Below are positions 18,589 to 30,421 of a stretch of 61,055 bases of DNA, piece after piece. The first letter of the stretch is position 1. Every line of letters begins with the position of its first letter. Origin of the DNA: a bacterium HR10 (GTDB taxonomy: Bacteria > Acidobacteriota > Blastocatellia > HR10); contig BEHM01000019.1 of the NCBI GenBank assembly GCA_002923315.1, positions 1 through 61,055 of the forward strand. Direction: 5' to 3'. The translations under genes were made by a program, and so were the position numbers. A model generated the notes under the pieces. The model ran no database searches, was not told the origin of the DNA, and saw only the letters and a program-made list of their open reading frames with translations.

Positions 18589-19821
18589 TCACCGCGCGGT
18601 CTCCGAATACGGTCGGCGGAGGTAGCGACGTGCTTGCTCGTGCGCACCCAGCACATTCTCTCGTCGAAGGACGAGCTGATACTGCGCTTGAGCCGCCCGG
18701 CGCTCGCCACGAAGGTCGAGGATTTGGCCGATGCGAAGATGGGCCAGCGTCTTCAGATCCGCATGAGCGTCCTCCATGGCGACGAGGCGGCGAAAATGGT
18801 GGAGCGCCGCCTGCTTGTACCCACTCTGAAAGAGCGCCTCGGCGTACTGATAGCGAATCAGGTCGTGGTTCTCCCGATAGGCCGGCTGCGCGAGCAACGC
18901 CTCGAACGCGCCGACGGCTTCGGCCCGCTCCCCGATGCGCATGAGCAGGTTCGCGCGCTCCAATCCGAAGAGGTAGTTGCGGGGGTATCGGGCGATCAAC
19001 TCATCGAGCACGCGGAGGGCATCCGAGAAGCGCCCCTCGCGATAGTAGACGGCGATCAGGAGCGTGCGGGCGTCATCGGCCACATATTTGCCCGAGCGCG
19101 CGGCCTCCTCCAGTTGCTCGATCCCGCGCTCGCGGCTCCCGCGAATCCCCCCCAGGGCGACCAGGATCTTCACGGCCAGCGGCAGGCTCCCGACGATATA
19201 CTCGTAGAGACCGACGGTGAGCAGGGCATCGGCGAACTGCGGATCGCGACGCAGCACCTCCCGATGTTCCTTCACGGCGCGAAAGCCATTGCGCAACGCC
19301 GAGAAGAACTTGCGGAGGACGGTCGCCTCATACCCGGCCAGCACGGCATACGCCGCGCCCAGGAAATAGCGAGCCTCGACATCGGCCTCGTCCGCGCGAA
19401 GTCGGGCCTCGGCCTTCTCGATCGCCCGCTCGATATACGCGCGAAATCGCCGCTCGTGCTCCTCATCCGCGCGCTCCTCCGATTGCGCGTAGAAAGCCGG
19501 ATTGATGTAGATGCCCGTCTGAAGCCGCCGCGTGCGATTGAGCCAATCAATCCACGCGTGCGTGGCCAGATAGAGATAGCCCGCCGGATGCTCGGGGAAG
19601 TCAGCGGTGAGCCGCTCGAAGTACCTTCGCGCCTGCTCGTAGTCCAAATTGTAGAACGCCTCGAACCCCGCGCGGCGCAACGCTTCGAACGACGCCGACT
19701 CCTGCACGACGCCCAGCGCCGAAGACGGAGTCGCGACCGCGCGCCGCCCCATCGCCTCGAGGAAGCCCCGCATGGGAGCGAGCACAAGCAGAAGAGCCGC
19801 GCCGATGATCCGCGCACGCAT
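18589..19821 (-). CDS. TPR-repeat exported protein
   Basis: This 410-residue protein has an N-terminal hydrophobic segment (IIGAALLLVLAPMRGFL), probably a signal peptide, followed by tetratricopeptide-like helices throughout. Recognisable repeats include AFYNLDYEQARRYFERLTADFPEHPAGYLYLA, split here as NLDYEQARRYFERL and FPEHPAGYLYLA, and REGRFSDALRVLDELIARYP. A YYREG...YPRNYL block and a final AQAQYQLVLRRE helix resemble outer-membrane lipoprotein assembly or export TPR proteins, but I cannot name a function. I prefer the ATG at 19821; a GTG four codons earlier (19833) overlaps the preceding lipid-kinase-like gene. Confidence 0.7.
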   Translation of the reverse strand: MRARIIGAALLLVLAPMRGFLEAMGRRAVATPSSALGVVQESASFEALRRAGFEAFYNLDYEQARRYFERLTADFPEHPAGYLYLATHAWIDWLNRTRRLQTGIYINPAFYAQSEERADEEHERRFRAYIERAIEKAEARLRADEADVEARYFLGAAYAVLAGYEATVLRKFFSALRNGFRAVKEHREVLRRDPQFADALLTVGLYEYIVGSLPLAVKILVALGGIRGSRERGIEQLEEAARSGKYVADDARTLLIAVYYREGRFSDALRVLDELIARYPRNYLFGLERANLLMRIGERAEAVGAFEALLAQPAYRENHDLIRYQYAEALFQSGYKQAALHHFRRLVAMEDAHADLKTLAHLRIGQILDLRGERRAAQAQYQLVLRRENVLGAHEQARRYLRRPYSETAR

Positions 19822-19826
19822 ACCGA

Positions 19827-22342
<2,516 letters not shown>

Positions 22343-23425
22343 TCAGGCCGCCGCGATGTGCTCCTTCAACTTCTCCGCCTGATGGTGCGTGATGAGGGCC
22401 TCGATCAGCTCATCCAACTCGCCGTCCAGGATGCGATCGAGCTGATAGAGGGTGAGACCGATGCGATGATCCGTCACCCGATTCTCCTTGAAATTGTAGG
22501 TGCGAATCTTCTCGCTTCGGTCGCCACTTTTGACCTGCTGCCGGCGTTCGGCGGAGACCGCCTCATGCTGCCGCCGCCGTTCCAGTTCCAGCAACCGCGA
22601 GCGGAGTACGCGCAGGGCCCGCTCCCGGTTCTTGATCTGCGAGCGCTCGTCCTGACAGGTCACCACCAGCCCCGTCGGCAGGTGCGTGATCCGCACGGCG
22701 GAATACGTCGTATTGACCGATTGCCCGCCATGGCCTGAGGAGCAGAAGGTATCAATGCGCAAGTCCTTCGGATCAATCCGCACCTCCACCTCTTCCGCTT
22801 CGGGCAAAACGGCCACCGTTGCCGCCGACGTGTGAATGCGCCCGCTCGCTTCGGTGATGGGGACGCGCTGCACGCGATGCACTCCGGACTCGAACTTCAA
22901 GCGGGAATAGGCCCCACGCCCTTCAATCAAGAGGATCGCTTCCTTGACGCCCCCGATGTCGGATTCGGAGACATCGAGCAGTTGCACGCGCCACCCCTGG
23001 CGCTCAGCATAGCGCGTGTACATGCGTAAGAGATCCGCGGCAAAAAGCGTGGCCTCGGCCCCCCCCGTCCCGGCGCGCACTTCCAGAATGACGTTCCGCT
23101 CATCGTTGGGGTCTTTCGGCAACAGCAACAGCTTCAGCTCCTGCTCGCAGCGCTGCAGCCGCTCTTCCAAGGCATGCATTTCCGCGCGCGCCAGCTCGCG
23201 CAGTTCGCCGTCGGTCTCTTCCTCCAGCAGGGCGCGCGCGTCCTCCCATTCTCGCCGCAAGCGCTCGTACTCACGATACTTCGCGATGATCGGCTCCAGC
23301 TCTCGCTGCTGCTTGAGGAGCTTCACGTACCGCTCGTGATCGAGGAGCACCTCGGGATCAGCGAGCTGATGGCCCAGTTCCTCAGACTTCGCCACGATCC
23401 CCCTGAGTTTCTCTCGCAATTCCAT
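22343..23425 (-). CDS. prfA: Peptide chain release factor 1
   Basis: RF1 ends translation at UAG and UAA codons. From the ATG at 23425, preceded by GGGAGAG, the protein has exactly 360 residues, the usual length. The peptidyl-tRNA hydrolysis motif GGQ is in [20 protein letters not shown], and the codon-reading tripeptide is PIT in [14 protein letters not shown], the RF1 (PxT) type rather than the RF2 SPF type. The gene follows rpmE, the order common in bacteria. Its presence means that TAG is read as stop here, which matters for the amber codon in the kinase gene. Confidence 0.97.
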   Translation of the reverse strand: MELREKLRGIVAKSEELGHQLADPEVLLDHERYVKLLKQQRELEPIIAKYREYERLRREWEDARALLEEETDGELRELARAEMHALEERLQRCEQELKLLLLPKDPNDERNVILEVRAGTGGAEATLFAADLLRMYTRYAERQGWRVQLLDVSESDIGGVKEAILLIEGRGAYSRLKFESGVHRVQRVPITEASGRIHTSAATVAVLPEAEEVEVRIDPKDLRIDTFCSSGHGGQSVNTTYSAVRITHLPTGLVVTCQDERSQIKNRERALRVLRSRLLELERRRQHEAVSAERRQQVKSGDRSEKIRTYNFKENRVTDHRIGLTLYQLDRILDGELDELIEALITHHQAEKLKEHIAAA

Positions 23426-23518
23426 CGCCACGCTCTCCCACCAGAAACACCGAGGGCCACAAGCGCTCACCCCTGCGCGGGAGCGAGACCTGTGGCCCAC
23501 AGGAGAAGGACGATCCCG

Positions 23519-23740
23519 CTACCCCTTGTTCTCCCCGGCCGATCGTTGCCCATACTTTCGCTGGAAGCGCTCGACGCGACCGGCGCTATCCACGTACTTC
23601 TGCTTCCCCGTGAAGAAGGGGTGGCAGGCAGAACACACCTCCAGATGAATCTCCCGCTTGGTCGAGCGCGTGCGCCACGTCTCACCGCAGGCGCACGTGA
23701 CGATCGCTTCCACATACTCCGGATGGATGCCTTTCTTCAC
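23519..23740 (-). CDS. rpmE: 50S ribosomal protein L31 (zinc-binding form)
   Basis: The 73-residue protein begins [19 protein letters not shown] and continues to [21 protein letters not shown]. It keeps the four cysteines (CxC and CxxC) of the zinc-binding type of L31. The start codon is GTG at 23740, with a strong AAAGGAGG upstream; starting further 5' would add more than 70 residues not found in the family. A good promoter lies about 30 bases before the start. It is the first gene of the rpmE-prfA unit. Confidence 0.93.
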   Translation of the reverse strand: MKKGIHPEYVEAIVTCACGETWRTRSTKREIHLEVCSACHPFFTGKQKYVDSAGRVERFQRKYGQRSAGENKG

Positions 23741-24067
23741 CGCTCTCCCTCCTTTCGTGCACGACACAAAAAGGTACACAGCATGCGCCCAGATTGTCAA
23801 GAAAGCGTCTTCCCATTCCGTCATCTTCACCTCGTGGGGTGAAACAACCGACCGACTGTTCTGCGCCTCCGACCGGAGGCTCGGCAGATCGGTTCTCCCG
23901 CTGCCCCCGCACAGTAGGGACAGCATGGCGCTCTGCTCTCCCACAGGCGCCACTGGAACTCCTCACAGACCCCCTCAGGCCCATCCCCCCGAAGGTCGAA
24001 CACCACCTTCACCCCTGCCCCTCTCCTGGGGAGCACAAAAACGGCCGCCGTTGTCACCCCTCTCTCA
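23741..24067 (+). other. Intergenic region (327 bases) between rpmE and cystathionine beta-synthase
   Basis: It contains the rpmE promoter at its left end and the 3' side of the cbs gene at its right. A GCCTCC-GACC-GGAGGC inverted repeat lies near 23868-23883 but has no T-run. ACGGC-C-GCCGT lies near 24041. I see no convincing gene or RNA; short open frames here lack any family resemblance. Confidence 0.5.
23771..23800 (-). promoter_or_regulatory. Promoter of rpmE-prfA
   Basis: A perfect TTGACA (23795-23800) and TACCTT (23771-23776) on the reverse strand, 18 bases apart. A ribosome-binding AAAGGAGG follows before the GTG start at 23740. Confidence 0.6.
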
Positions 24068-25429
24068 TCACGAAGGGAGGTCGAGGACATCGTAGCGGGT
24101 CACAATGCCCACGATCCGCCCATATTCTTCGACCAGAATAGCCGGGGAATGCTTGAGATACTTCACGGCCGTCTCGACCTCGACGCTCTCGCTCACGACG
24201 GGGAACGGGGCCTCCATCACCTCGCTCACGGGCGCTTGCAACAGGTCGCGATTTTTGAGGAGTTTCGCCATGAGCCGCCCCTCGCGCACGCTTCCGACCG
24301 AGCGTCCCTCTTCTAATACGGGCAACTGCGAGAGTCCATACTGGTTCATCTTGTGCAAGGCCTCGGCCACGCGATCGCGCGGGGCGACAGCGACCAGAGG
24401 CGGCACCATGCTCGTGTCCTTCATCTGCAAGAGCGTCCCCAAGGTCAAGCGCTCGAATCCGAGCAGCCGCTTCTCCTTCATCCATTCATCCGAATAGAAC
24501 TTGGACAAGTAGCGCTCGCCCGTATCGCAGACGATGAAGACCACCACATGCTCGCGCGTCAGCCGCTCGGCGACCTTCAGCGCCGCATACGCGATCGTCC
24601 CCGTGCTCCCTCCGGCGAAGATCCCCTCCTCTCGCGCCAAGCGCCGCGCCATGTTGAACGAATCGCGATCGGTGACGTTGATGATCTCGTCAATGTACTT
24701 CATGTGCACGTTGGCGGGGATCGTCTCTTGCCCGATCCCCTCGACCAAGTACGGGGTCGCCTCCATGAGCTGCCCCGTCTCCTTGTAGGTCTTGAAGACC
24801 GATCCATAGGGGTCGGCGCCGATGACCCGGATCCTGGGGTTCTTCTCCTTGAGATACCGGCCGACGCCGCTGATCGTCCCGCCAGTCCCAATGCCTGCGA
24901 CAAAGTGCGTGATCCGCCCCTCGGTCTGCTCCCAGATCTCCGGCCCCGTCGTGCGATAATGAGCCTCGGGGTTGGCCGGGTTCTCGTATTGATTGAGCAT
25001 GATGGCCCCTGGGGTCTCGCGCGCGATCCGCTTGGCCGTGTTCACGTAGTGATCCGGAGAGTCAGGCTTGGCCGTGACCGGGACGATGACGACCTCCGCT
25101 CCCAGGGCCTTCAGATACCGCACCTTCTCCTGACTCGCCTTGTCGGTCATGACGAAGATCGCCTTGTAGCCCTTCACAGCGCAGGCCAGAGCCAATCCGA
25201 TCCCCGTATTGCCACTGGTCGGCTCGACGATGGTCCCCCCCGGCTTCAATCGGCCCTCTCGCTCAGCCCGCTCGATCATCGCGATCCCGATCCGGTCCTT
25301 CACGCTCCCGCCGGGGTTCATGGATTCGAGCTTCGCCAGGACGGTCGCCTCGATCCCTCGGGTCACTTTGTTGAGCTTGACGAGCGGCGTGCGGCCGATG
25401 AGCTGCAGGATGTTCTCCTTGTAGTCCAT
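24068..25429 (-). CDS. Cystathionine beta-synthase (PLP enzyme with C-terminal CBS pair)
   Basis: This is a pyridoxal-phosphate enzyme of 453 residues. The fold II core has the PLP lysine in [11 protein letters not shown] and [25 protein letters not shown] holds the phosphate, and GSTGTIAY closes the core near residue 300. Residues from about 330 to the end form two CBS motifs ([19 protein letters not shown] and [14 protein letters not shown]), the layout of cystathionine beta-synthase rather than of plain CysK. It condenses serine or a related substrate with homocysteine or sulfide. I chose the ATG at 25429, with a GGGGG-type ribosome site; a GTG two codons earlier is possible. A perfect palindrome lies in its short leader. 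Confidence 0.87.
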   Translation of the reverse strand: MDYKENILQLIGRTPLVKLNKVTRGIEATVLAKLESMNPGGSVKDRIGIAMIERAEREGRLKPGGTIVEPTSGNTGIGLALACAVKGYKAIFVMTDKASQEKVRYLKALGAEVVIVPVTAKPDSPDHYVNTAKRIARETPGAIMLNQYENPANPEAHYRTTGPEIWEQTEGRITHFVAGIGTGGTISGVGRYLKEKNPRIRVIGADPYGSVFKTYKETGQLMEATPYLVEGIGQETIPANVHMKYIDEIINVTDRDSFNMARRLAREEGIFAGGSTGTIAYAALKVAERLTREHVVVFIVCDTGERYLSKFYSDEWMKEKRLLGFERLTLGTLLQMKDTSMVPPLVAVAPRDRVAEALHKMNQYGLSQLPVLEEGRSVGSVREGRLMAKLLKNRDLLQAPVSEVMEAPFPVVSESVEVETAVKYLKHSPAILVEEYGRIVGIVTRYDVLDLPS

Positions 25430-25446
25430 ACGCACCCCCTCGTTAT

Positions 25447-25460
25447 CGCGTGATCACGCG
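25447..25460. promoter_or_regulatory. Perfect 14-bp palindrome in the cystathionine beta-synthase leader
   Basis: CGCGTGATCACGCG, self-complementary throughout, lies between the -10 box at 25466-25471 and the cbs start codon, covering the expected transcription start. A position like this fits a repressor operator. Nothing shows which regulator would bind. Confidence 0.45.
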
Positions 25461-25465
25461 CCTGT

Positions 25466-25471
25466 ATTGTA
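25466..25471 (-). promoter_or_regulatory. -10 box of the cystathionine beta-synthase gene
   Basis: TACAAT on the reverse strand, with the palindrome 5 bases downstream of it. The -35 region is poor (GTGAAA or CGTGAA). Confidence 0.35.
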
Positions 25472-25531
25472 CACGGCTCCGCTTCGGCTTTCACGCGCCG
25501 ATCGCGGCTTTCCCCACAGCGGCGCCGTGGG

Positions 25532-25537
25532 TATAAT
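25532..25537 (+). promoter_or_regulatory. -10 box (TATAAT) directly before the 133-residue unknown gene
   Basis: A perfect TATAAT whose predicted start of transcription (about 25544) is only some 4 bases before the ATG at 25548, so the message would be leaderless. The -35 sequence is weak. Confidence 0.45.
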
Positions 25538-25547
25538 CGTCTGCAGC

Positions 25548-25952
25548 ATGATGGCTCCGAAAGCCGAGATTCGACGCTTCGACATCTTCGCCGAATGGAA
25601 TCGGCTGCGCGCGGTGACGCTCCTGAAATTGCCGGAACCAGAAGCGCGCGCTTACGGATTGGCCGTCGCCAAGGTCGTCGCGGCGCGCAAGCTGCGCGGC
25701 TATACGCCGAGAGAGTTGGCCGACTTCAAGCGTCAGGCGCGGACGCTCGCGCATCCTGAGGAGATCACCGTCCCGTGGTGGCATCGGCTCGCCTCCCCCG
25801 AAGAATTCGAGACGAAGATCATCGAACGCATGGGGCGCGCCTTCTACGAGCAGGTCTTTCGGCCCACCATCGCCCGAGCCTGGCGCGAGGGGAAGAGTTA
25901 CGAGGAGATTCGCGACACGCTCCGCCAGCAATGGAACCGACTTCGAGGATGA
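25548..25952 (+). CDS. Conserved-looking small protein of unknown function
   Basis: I do not recognise the family. From the ATG at 25548 the protein has 134 residues, no signal peptide and no membrane segment. It is rich in charged residues and apparently all-helical, with RRFDIFAEWNRLRAVTLL near the start, WHRLASPEEFETKIIERM in the middle, and an Arg-rich C-terminus. No Shine-Dalgarno precedes the ATG, and a TATAAT lies 10 bases upstream, so it is probably translated as a leaderless mRNA. It is transcribed away from cystathionine beta-synthase and ends tail-to-tail with the BtpA-like gene. Confidence 0.6.
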   Translation: MMAPKAEIRRFDIFAEWNRLRAVTLLKLPEPEARAYGLAVAKVVAARKLRGYTPRELADFKRQARTLAHPEEITVPWWHRLASPEEFETKIIERMGRAFYEQVFRPTIARAWREGKSYEEIRDTLRQQWNRLRG

Positions 25953-25960
25953 TCCGACCC

Positions 25961-26770
25961 TCACGGGAGCCTCTCGCGCACGCGGGCGACAACACGCATG
26001 AAGGCCTTCACGCGCTCGGCATCCACAGGATGCTGCACGACCCCATCACGCTTGAAGAAAGTTCCGACGATCACACCGTCAGCCACCGGGAGAATGTTCG
26101 CGACATTCTCCCTCGTCACTCCACTGCCCACGAGCACGGGCGTCGCGCCAGCTACAGCTTTCGCCTCCCGGACGCGCTCCGGAGACGTCTCTCGCCCTGT
26201 CGCCGCCCCCGAGAGGATGATGGCATCGGCCCGTCCCCGCTCGATCGTCTCCAGAACTTCCTGCGCGAGGTCGCGCGGAGCAAGGGGAGCCGAATGCTTC
26301 ACGGCGACGTCGGCGAAGATCTTCACAGCACTTCCGAGCATCACGCGATCGCGCAGTAGCCGATGAGCCTCCCCCTCGATCACGCCCTGATCGGTCACGC
26401 GCACCCCCACGTGAACATTAACGCGGATGAACTCGGCCCCGATGGCTGTCGCGATGGCCAGAGCGCTGCGCGCATCATTGCGCAGGACGTTCACTCCCAG
26501 TGGCTTGGCGAAGGTCCGCTTCACTTCGTGGCCGAGGACCGTCAGGAAAGCCACCGTATGCGGCGGGACGCGGCGCGGATAGTAAGGCGCATCGCCGAAA
26601 TTCTCTAAGAGGAATCCGTCCACCCCGCCTTCGGCCAGCGCTTCCGCATCGGCCAAGACCCGCGCGCGCACGCGCTCCCAATCGCCCTCGAACCCAGGCG
26701 CCCCGGGCAAAGCCGGCGCATGAAGCATACCGATGATCGGTTTCTTGACCCCGAAGATCTGCTCGAGCAT
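25961..26770 (-). CDS. BtpA/SgcQ-family TIM-barrel protein
   Basis: This 269-residue protein belongs to the BtpA family: KPIIGMLHAPALPGAPGF at the N-terminus, GGVDGFLLENFGDAPY, GVNVLRNDARSALAIA, FIRVNVHVGVRVTDQG and ADGVIVGTFFKRDG near the end. The fold is a TIM barrel related to nucleoside-type aldolases. In cyanobacteria BtpA supports photosystem I, and SgcQ sits in sugar operons. Neither role can be inferred here, and the true substrate is unknown. I chose the ATG at 26770; a longer frame reaches 26812 but has no conserved residues. Confidence 0.82.
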   Translation of the reverse strand: MLEQIFGVKKPIIGMLHAPALPGAPGFEGDWERVRARVLADAEALAEGGVDGFLLENFGDAPYYPRRVPPHTVAFLTVLGHEVKRTFAKPLGVNVLRNDARSALAIATAIGAEFIRVNVHVGVRVTDQGVIEGEAHRLLRDRVMLGSAVKIFADVAVKHSAPLAPRDLAQEVLETIERGRADAIILSGAATGRETSPERVREAKAVAGATPVLVGSGVTRENVANILPVADGVIVGTFFKRDGVVQHPVDAERVKAFMRVVARVRERLP

Positions 26771-26880
26771 CCGCCCTTCGCCCAGTCTACGGGGTTCCAC
26801 GCCAAGATGCAACGCGAGGAGCCCTGTTCCCGAGCATCGGCCTTGTCACCCCTGCAGGAGTGATGATAAAGTGGGGGGCG

Positions 26881-27585
26881 ATGCCGATCATCACGATTCC
26901 GCCCGTGCTGCGAGAGAAGCTCGGCGAGGATGGGGCCGAGGCTCTGGTGGCGTTGTTGAGCGCCATAGATCGAGAAGCGCGCGGCGAGGTGCTCCTGCTG
27001 GCAGAAGAGAAGTTCGAGCGGCGGGTGTCGGAGGCGGGGGAGCGATTCGAACGCCGCATAGCGGAGATGAGCGAGCGCTTCGAGTCCCGGCTCACGGAAG
27101 CAAGGGAGCGGTTCGCGCACCAAGTGGTGGAGATGGGAGAACGGTCCGCGCACCAACTGGTCGAGCTCCACACGCGGCTTGAGCAACGGCTGTCGGATCT
27201 GGAGGGGAGAGTTGAGCGCCGGCTCGTCGAGATGAGCGAGCGGTTTGAGGCCCGGCTGGGAGATACACAGGAGGAGATGGAGCGCCGCCTTGCGGAGACG
27301 GAAGCTCGGCTCAATGACCGACTGAGCGCGGAGATCGCCAAACTCGACGGACGGATCACGGCGGAAGCCGCTCGGCTGGACCAGCGCGTGACCGAGGAGA
27401 CTGGCCGGTTGGAGCAGCGAATCATTGATCTGGATCGGCGCATGACTGAAAAGGTGGCGCGGCTCGAAGTGAGACTCGCGGAGACCAAGGCCGACCTGCT
27501 CCGATGGATGTTCATCTTCTGGGTGGGGCAACTGGGCGCGATCGTGGGGGTCCTCCTCGCCCCCTTTCGTTTCCTTCGCGCGTGA
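26881..27585 (+). CDS. Coiled-coil protein with C-terminal membrane anchor (LA_3696/DUF1640-like)
   Basis: The 234-residue protein starts MPIITIPPVLREKLGEDGAE, an N-terminal motif shared by LA_3696-type proteins. A long heptad-patterned region with repeated segments such as ERFERRIAEMSERFESRL follows (about residues 45-205). A single hydrophobic C-terminal helix (WMFIFWVGQLGAIVGVLLAP) would anchor it with the coiled coil on one side of the membrane. Resemblance to the mitochondrial DUF1640/CCDC90 family is suggested by the layout only. An ATG at 26860 is an alternative start, but GGGGGG lies just before 26881. The function is unknown. Confidence 0.6.
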   Translation: MPIITIPPVLREKLGEDGAEALVALLSAIDREARGEVLLLAEEKFERRVSEAGERFERRIAEMSERFESRLTEARERFAHQVVEMGERSAHQLVELHTRLEQRLSDLEGRVERRLVEMSERFEARLGDTQEEMERRLAETEARLNDRLSAEIAKLDGRITAEAARLDQRVTEETGRLEQRIIDLDRRMTEKVARLEVRLAETKADLLRWMFIFWVGQLGAIVGVLLAPFRFLRA

Positions 27586-27605
27586 GCACTGGCGCGTTTC
27601 TCATG

Positions 27606-27655
27606 CGGATGCCTCCTTCGCTCTGCATCCGGGGAGGATTGAGGGGGGCGCCCCC
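27606..27655 (+). repeat. Inverted repeats in the gap before the ArsA-like gene
   Basis: CGGATGC (27606-27612) pairs with GCATCCG (27625-27631) across a 12-base loop, and a perfect GGGGGCGCCCCC palindrome lies at 27644-27655. Neither is followed by a T-run, so I do not call a rho-independent terminator. They may terminate the coiled-coil gene or be regulatory. Confidence 0.35.
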
Positions 27656-27687
27656 GAGGCGATGATTTCGTGATCGCGGGCTCGCGT

Positions 27688-27717
27688 TTGCCGAGTACGA
27701 CGCCGCTCTGCCATAAT
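27688..27717 (+). promoter_or_regulatory. Promoter of the ArsA-like ATPase gene
   Basis: TTGCCG (27688-27693) and CATAAT (27712-27717), 18 bases apart. The start codon at 27735 lies about 11 bases past the expected transcription start. Confidence 0.5.
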
Positions 27718-27734
27718 CCATCAGCGGGACTACC

Positions 27735-28934
27735 ATGAAACCGCGAATCATCCTCTTCTCCGGCAAAGGAGGTGTCGGCAAGACGTCGGTGGCAGCCGCG
27801 ACGGGAGTGCGCGCGGCCGAGCTCGGCTATCGCACGATTGTCCTCTCGCTGGACATCGCGCACAGCCTCTCGGACGCCTTCGATCTGCCCGTCGGACTGC
27901 ACGAGAAGAATGAAGGCCGTCCCGTCCACGTCGCCGATCGCCTCGACATTCAGGAGATTGACGTCCAAGAGGAGCTGGAGCGGTGGTGGAGCGAGGTCTA
28001 CAAGTATCTGGCCGCCGTCTTCAGCGCCACCGGTATGGGCGACCTCATGGCCGAGGAGATGGCCATCCTCCCCGGCATGGAGGAGATCATCGGCCTGCTC
28101 TACATCAATCAGTACATCGAGGAGCGGAGCTACGACGTCATCATCTTGGACTGCGCGCCGACGGGCGAATCGTTGCGCTTCATCAGCTTGCCCTCGGCAC
28201 TCGAATGGTTCATGGACAAGATCTTTCACCTGGAGCGCACGGTCATGCGCGTCGTGCGCCCGATGGCGAAGCCGTTCGCGCCGATCCCCCTGCCGGACGA
28301 TAGCTACTATGCGGCCATCGAACGGCTCTATCGGCGCCTCAAAGGCGTGGACAAATACCTGCTCGATCCCCAGGTCACGACAGCGCGACTGGTCACCAAT
28401 GCGGAGAAGATGGTCGTGCGCGAGACGCAGCGCGCGTTCATGTATCTCTGCCTCTACGAGATCGCCGTGGACGCGGTGGTCGTCAACAAGCTCATCCCTC
28501 CACACGTCATGGACGCGCACTTCAGGAGCTGGCTGACGGCGCAAATGGGATATGTGGAACAGATCGAGGAGTACTTCGCCCCCATCCCCATTTTGAAAGC
28601 GCCCCTTTTTGAGAGCGAGATCGTCGGCGTGGAGCGACTGCGCCAACTCGCTCTGGAACTCTATGGCTCGCGCGACCCGACGCACGTGCTCTATGCGGAG
28701 AAGCCGTACCAGTATCACTTCGCGGATGGGCGGTATGTGCTGCAGCTCAAGCTTCCCTTCGCCAGTCGCGAGCACATTGATCTCTATCGGGACGCCGATG
28801 AGCTGATCATCCGCATCGGCAGCTTCAAACGCCACGTCCTCCTTCCGCACAAGCTGATCAAAAGCCGCATTCGATCCGCTTCGTACAAAGGGGACACGCT
28901 CGTCATCGAATTCGCGGAGGCCTCGGAGGCCTGA
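27735..28934 (+). CDS. ArsA/Get3-family ATPase with C-terminal Hsp20-like domain
   Basis: This P-loop ATPase of the SIMIBI class has 399 residues. The signature motif is SGKGGVGKTSVAAATG near residue 9, LDIAHSLSDAFD (the A-box with the catalytic Asp), and LDCAPTGESLRF (Walker B). The C-terminal 90 residues (YVLQLKLPFASREHIDLYRD onward) form an ArsA_HSP20-type domain often attached to bacterial ArsA-like proteins. No arsB or arsR gene lies nearby, so arsenite pumping is not indicated. A role in membrane-protein targeting or other chaperoning is a guess. The gene faces convergent pyk after 13 bases. Confidence 0.83.
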   Translation: MKPRIILFSGKGGVGKTSVAAATGVRAAELGYRTIVLSLDIAHSLSDAFDLPVGLHEKNEGRPVHVADRLDIQEIDVQEELERWWSEVYKYLAAVFSATGMGDLMAEEMAILPGMEEIIGLLYINQYIEERSYDVIILDCAPTGESLRFISLPSALEWFMDKIFHLERTVMRVVRPMAKPFAPIPLPDDSYYAAIERLYRRLKGVDKYLLDPQVTTARLVTNAEKMVVRETQRAFMYLCLYEIAVDAVVVNKLIPPHVMDAHFRSWLTAQMGYVEQIEEYFAPIPILKAPLFESEIVGVERLRQLALELYGSRDPTHVLYAEKPYQYHFADGRYVLQLKLPFASREHIDLYRDADELIIRIGSFKRHVLLPHKLIKSRIRSASYKGDTLVIEFAEASEA

Positions 28935-28947
28935 GCCCATCCGAGCC

Positions 28948-30372
28948 TCATCGAGAGGGCTCCCCGACCCGATGCAGCTTCATCATGTCGGAGAGGCCGA
29001 GGCCGCGGAGCGTACCGGCCATGAGCACGACCACGTCCCCCATGCGCGCCAAGCCCTCGCTCAGCAGCAGGTGATCGCATGCGGCGAGGAGATCATCCGA
29101 TCCCGCGGGGAACGGAAAGAGCCACGGCTCCACACCCCAGACGGCGGCCAATTGCCGATAGGTGGTGCGCGACGGCGTGAGCGCGATCACCCGTTGCGCG
29201 GGGCGGAGCGCCGCGAGATGCCGAGGCATGTTCCCCCTCTCGGTGAACACCACGATCAGAGAGGCGTTCACCTCCTCGGCAGCGAACGCCGCGGCCTCCG
29301 CGATGGCTCGCCCATAGGATCCCGACGGCCGATTGCTCACCGCTTCTCGGAGTCGCGAGCGGGAGAGCGGCGAGGCCTCTGCCGCTCGAACGATGCGGTC
29401 CATTGTGCGCACGGCCTCCACGGGGAATCGCCCGACAGCCGTCTCCCCCGAGAGCATGACGGCATCCGTGCCATCGAATACGGCGTTGGCGACGTCGGAA
29501 GCTTCGGCGCGCGTCGGGCGCGGATTCTCGATCATGGATTGGAGCATCTGCGTCGCCGTGATTACGATCTTCCCCGCACGATTCGCTTTCGCGATGATCT
29601 CTTTCTGCAGGACGGGGACGCTCTCGACCGACGTCTCGACGCCGAGATCGCCCCGCGCGACCATGAGCCCGTCCGCCGCGTGAAGGATGTCGTCCAGGCG
29701 TTGAACGGCTTCGGCCTTCTCGATCTTCGCGATCACGGGGATCTGGGCGCCGGCCTCCTCGATCACCCGCTTCGCCAGGTGACAATCGGCGGCGGAGCGA
29801 ACGAAGGAGAGACCGATGTAGTCCACTTCCTGTTCGATCCCGAACCGGAGATCGCGCCGATCCTTCTCCGTCAGCGCGGAGAGCGACAGCGAGACGCCCG
29901 GAAGATTCAGACCCTTGCGCGGCCCCAGCCATCCTCCATGGACGACGCGGCAGACGAGGGCACCGGCTTCCTTCTCCTCGACCACCAGCTCGAGCGCCCC
30001 ATCATCGAGCAGGATGCGATCGCCCACGGCGGCCTCTTCGACCAACGCGGGGTAATTCGTCGAGAGGCGCGTCGCATCGCCCACAATCGGCTCGGCGACG
30101 ATGCGCAGGCGCGCTCCCGTCGGCACCTCAATCGGTCGTCCATCTTTCAAGTCCCCGATTCGCAGTTTCGGCCCCGCCAGGTCCATCAATACGGCGACGG
30201 CGCGTCGCATGCGGTCCGCCACCTCGCGCACTCTCGCGATGGTCTCCGCGTGCTCCTCATAGGTCCCATAGGACATATTCAGCCGCACGACATCCACGCC
30301 CGCTTCGATGAGCGCCGGGAGCATCGAGCGCGAAGCCGGTCCAATGGTCGCGACGATCTTCACGCGCCGCAT
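28948..30372 (-). CDS. pyk: Pyruvate kinase
   Basis: This enzyme makes pyruvate and ATP from phosphoenolpyruvate in the last step of glycolysis. The 474-residue protein starts [15 protein letters not shown] and shows [28 protein letters not shown] (the catalytic Lys and Glu), [10 protein letters not shown], and [23 protein letters not shown]. The C-terminal domain is complete. The long frame reaches 30762, but the family starts at the ATG at 30372, where AGGAGAG lies upstream. It follows pgpH after 49 bases and is probably the last gene of the hflX-pgpH-pyk unit. Confidence 0.96.
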   Translation of the reverse strand: MRRVKIVATIGPASRSMLPALIEAGVDVVRLNMSYGTYEEHAETIARVREVADRMRRAVAVLMDLAGPKLRIGDLKDGRPIEVPTGARLRIVAEPIVGDATRLSTNYPALVEEAAVGDRILLDDGALELVVEEKEAGALVCRVVHGGWLGPRKGLNLPGVSLSLSALTEKDRRDLRFGIEQEVDYIGLSFVRSAADCHLAKRVIEEAGAQIPVIAKIEKAEAVQRLDDILHAADGLMVARGDLGVETSVESVPVLQKEIIAKANRAGKIVITATQMLQSMIENPRPTRAEASDVANAVFDGTDAVMLSGETAVGRFPVEAVRTMDRIVRAAEASPLSRSRLREAVSNRPSGSYGRAIAEAAAFAAEEVNASLIVVFTERGNMPRHLAALRPAQRVIALTPSRTTYRQLAAVWGVEPWLFPFPAGSDDLLAACDHLLLSEGLARMGDVVVLMAGTLRGLGLSDMMKLHRVGEPSR

Positions 30373-30421
30373 CGCTTCTCTCCTGGGGCGAATGTCGAGC
30401 ACCGTGAAATCGCGCGCGGAC

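Noticed and set aside
23863..23888. GCCTCC-GACC-GGAGGC as terminator of the cystathionine beta-synthase gene
   Set aside because: It lies about 180 bases past the stop codon and lacks a T-run, so the evidence is too weak.
27644..27655. GGGGGCGCCCCC as rho-independent terminator
   Set aside because: No T-run follows, and it is a perfect palindrome without a loop.
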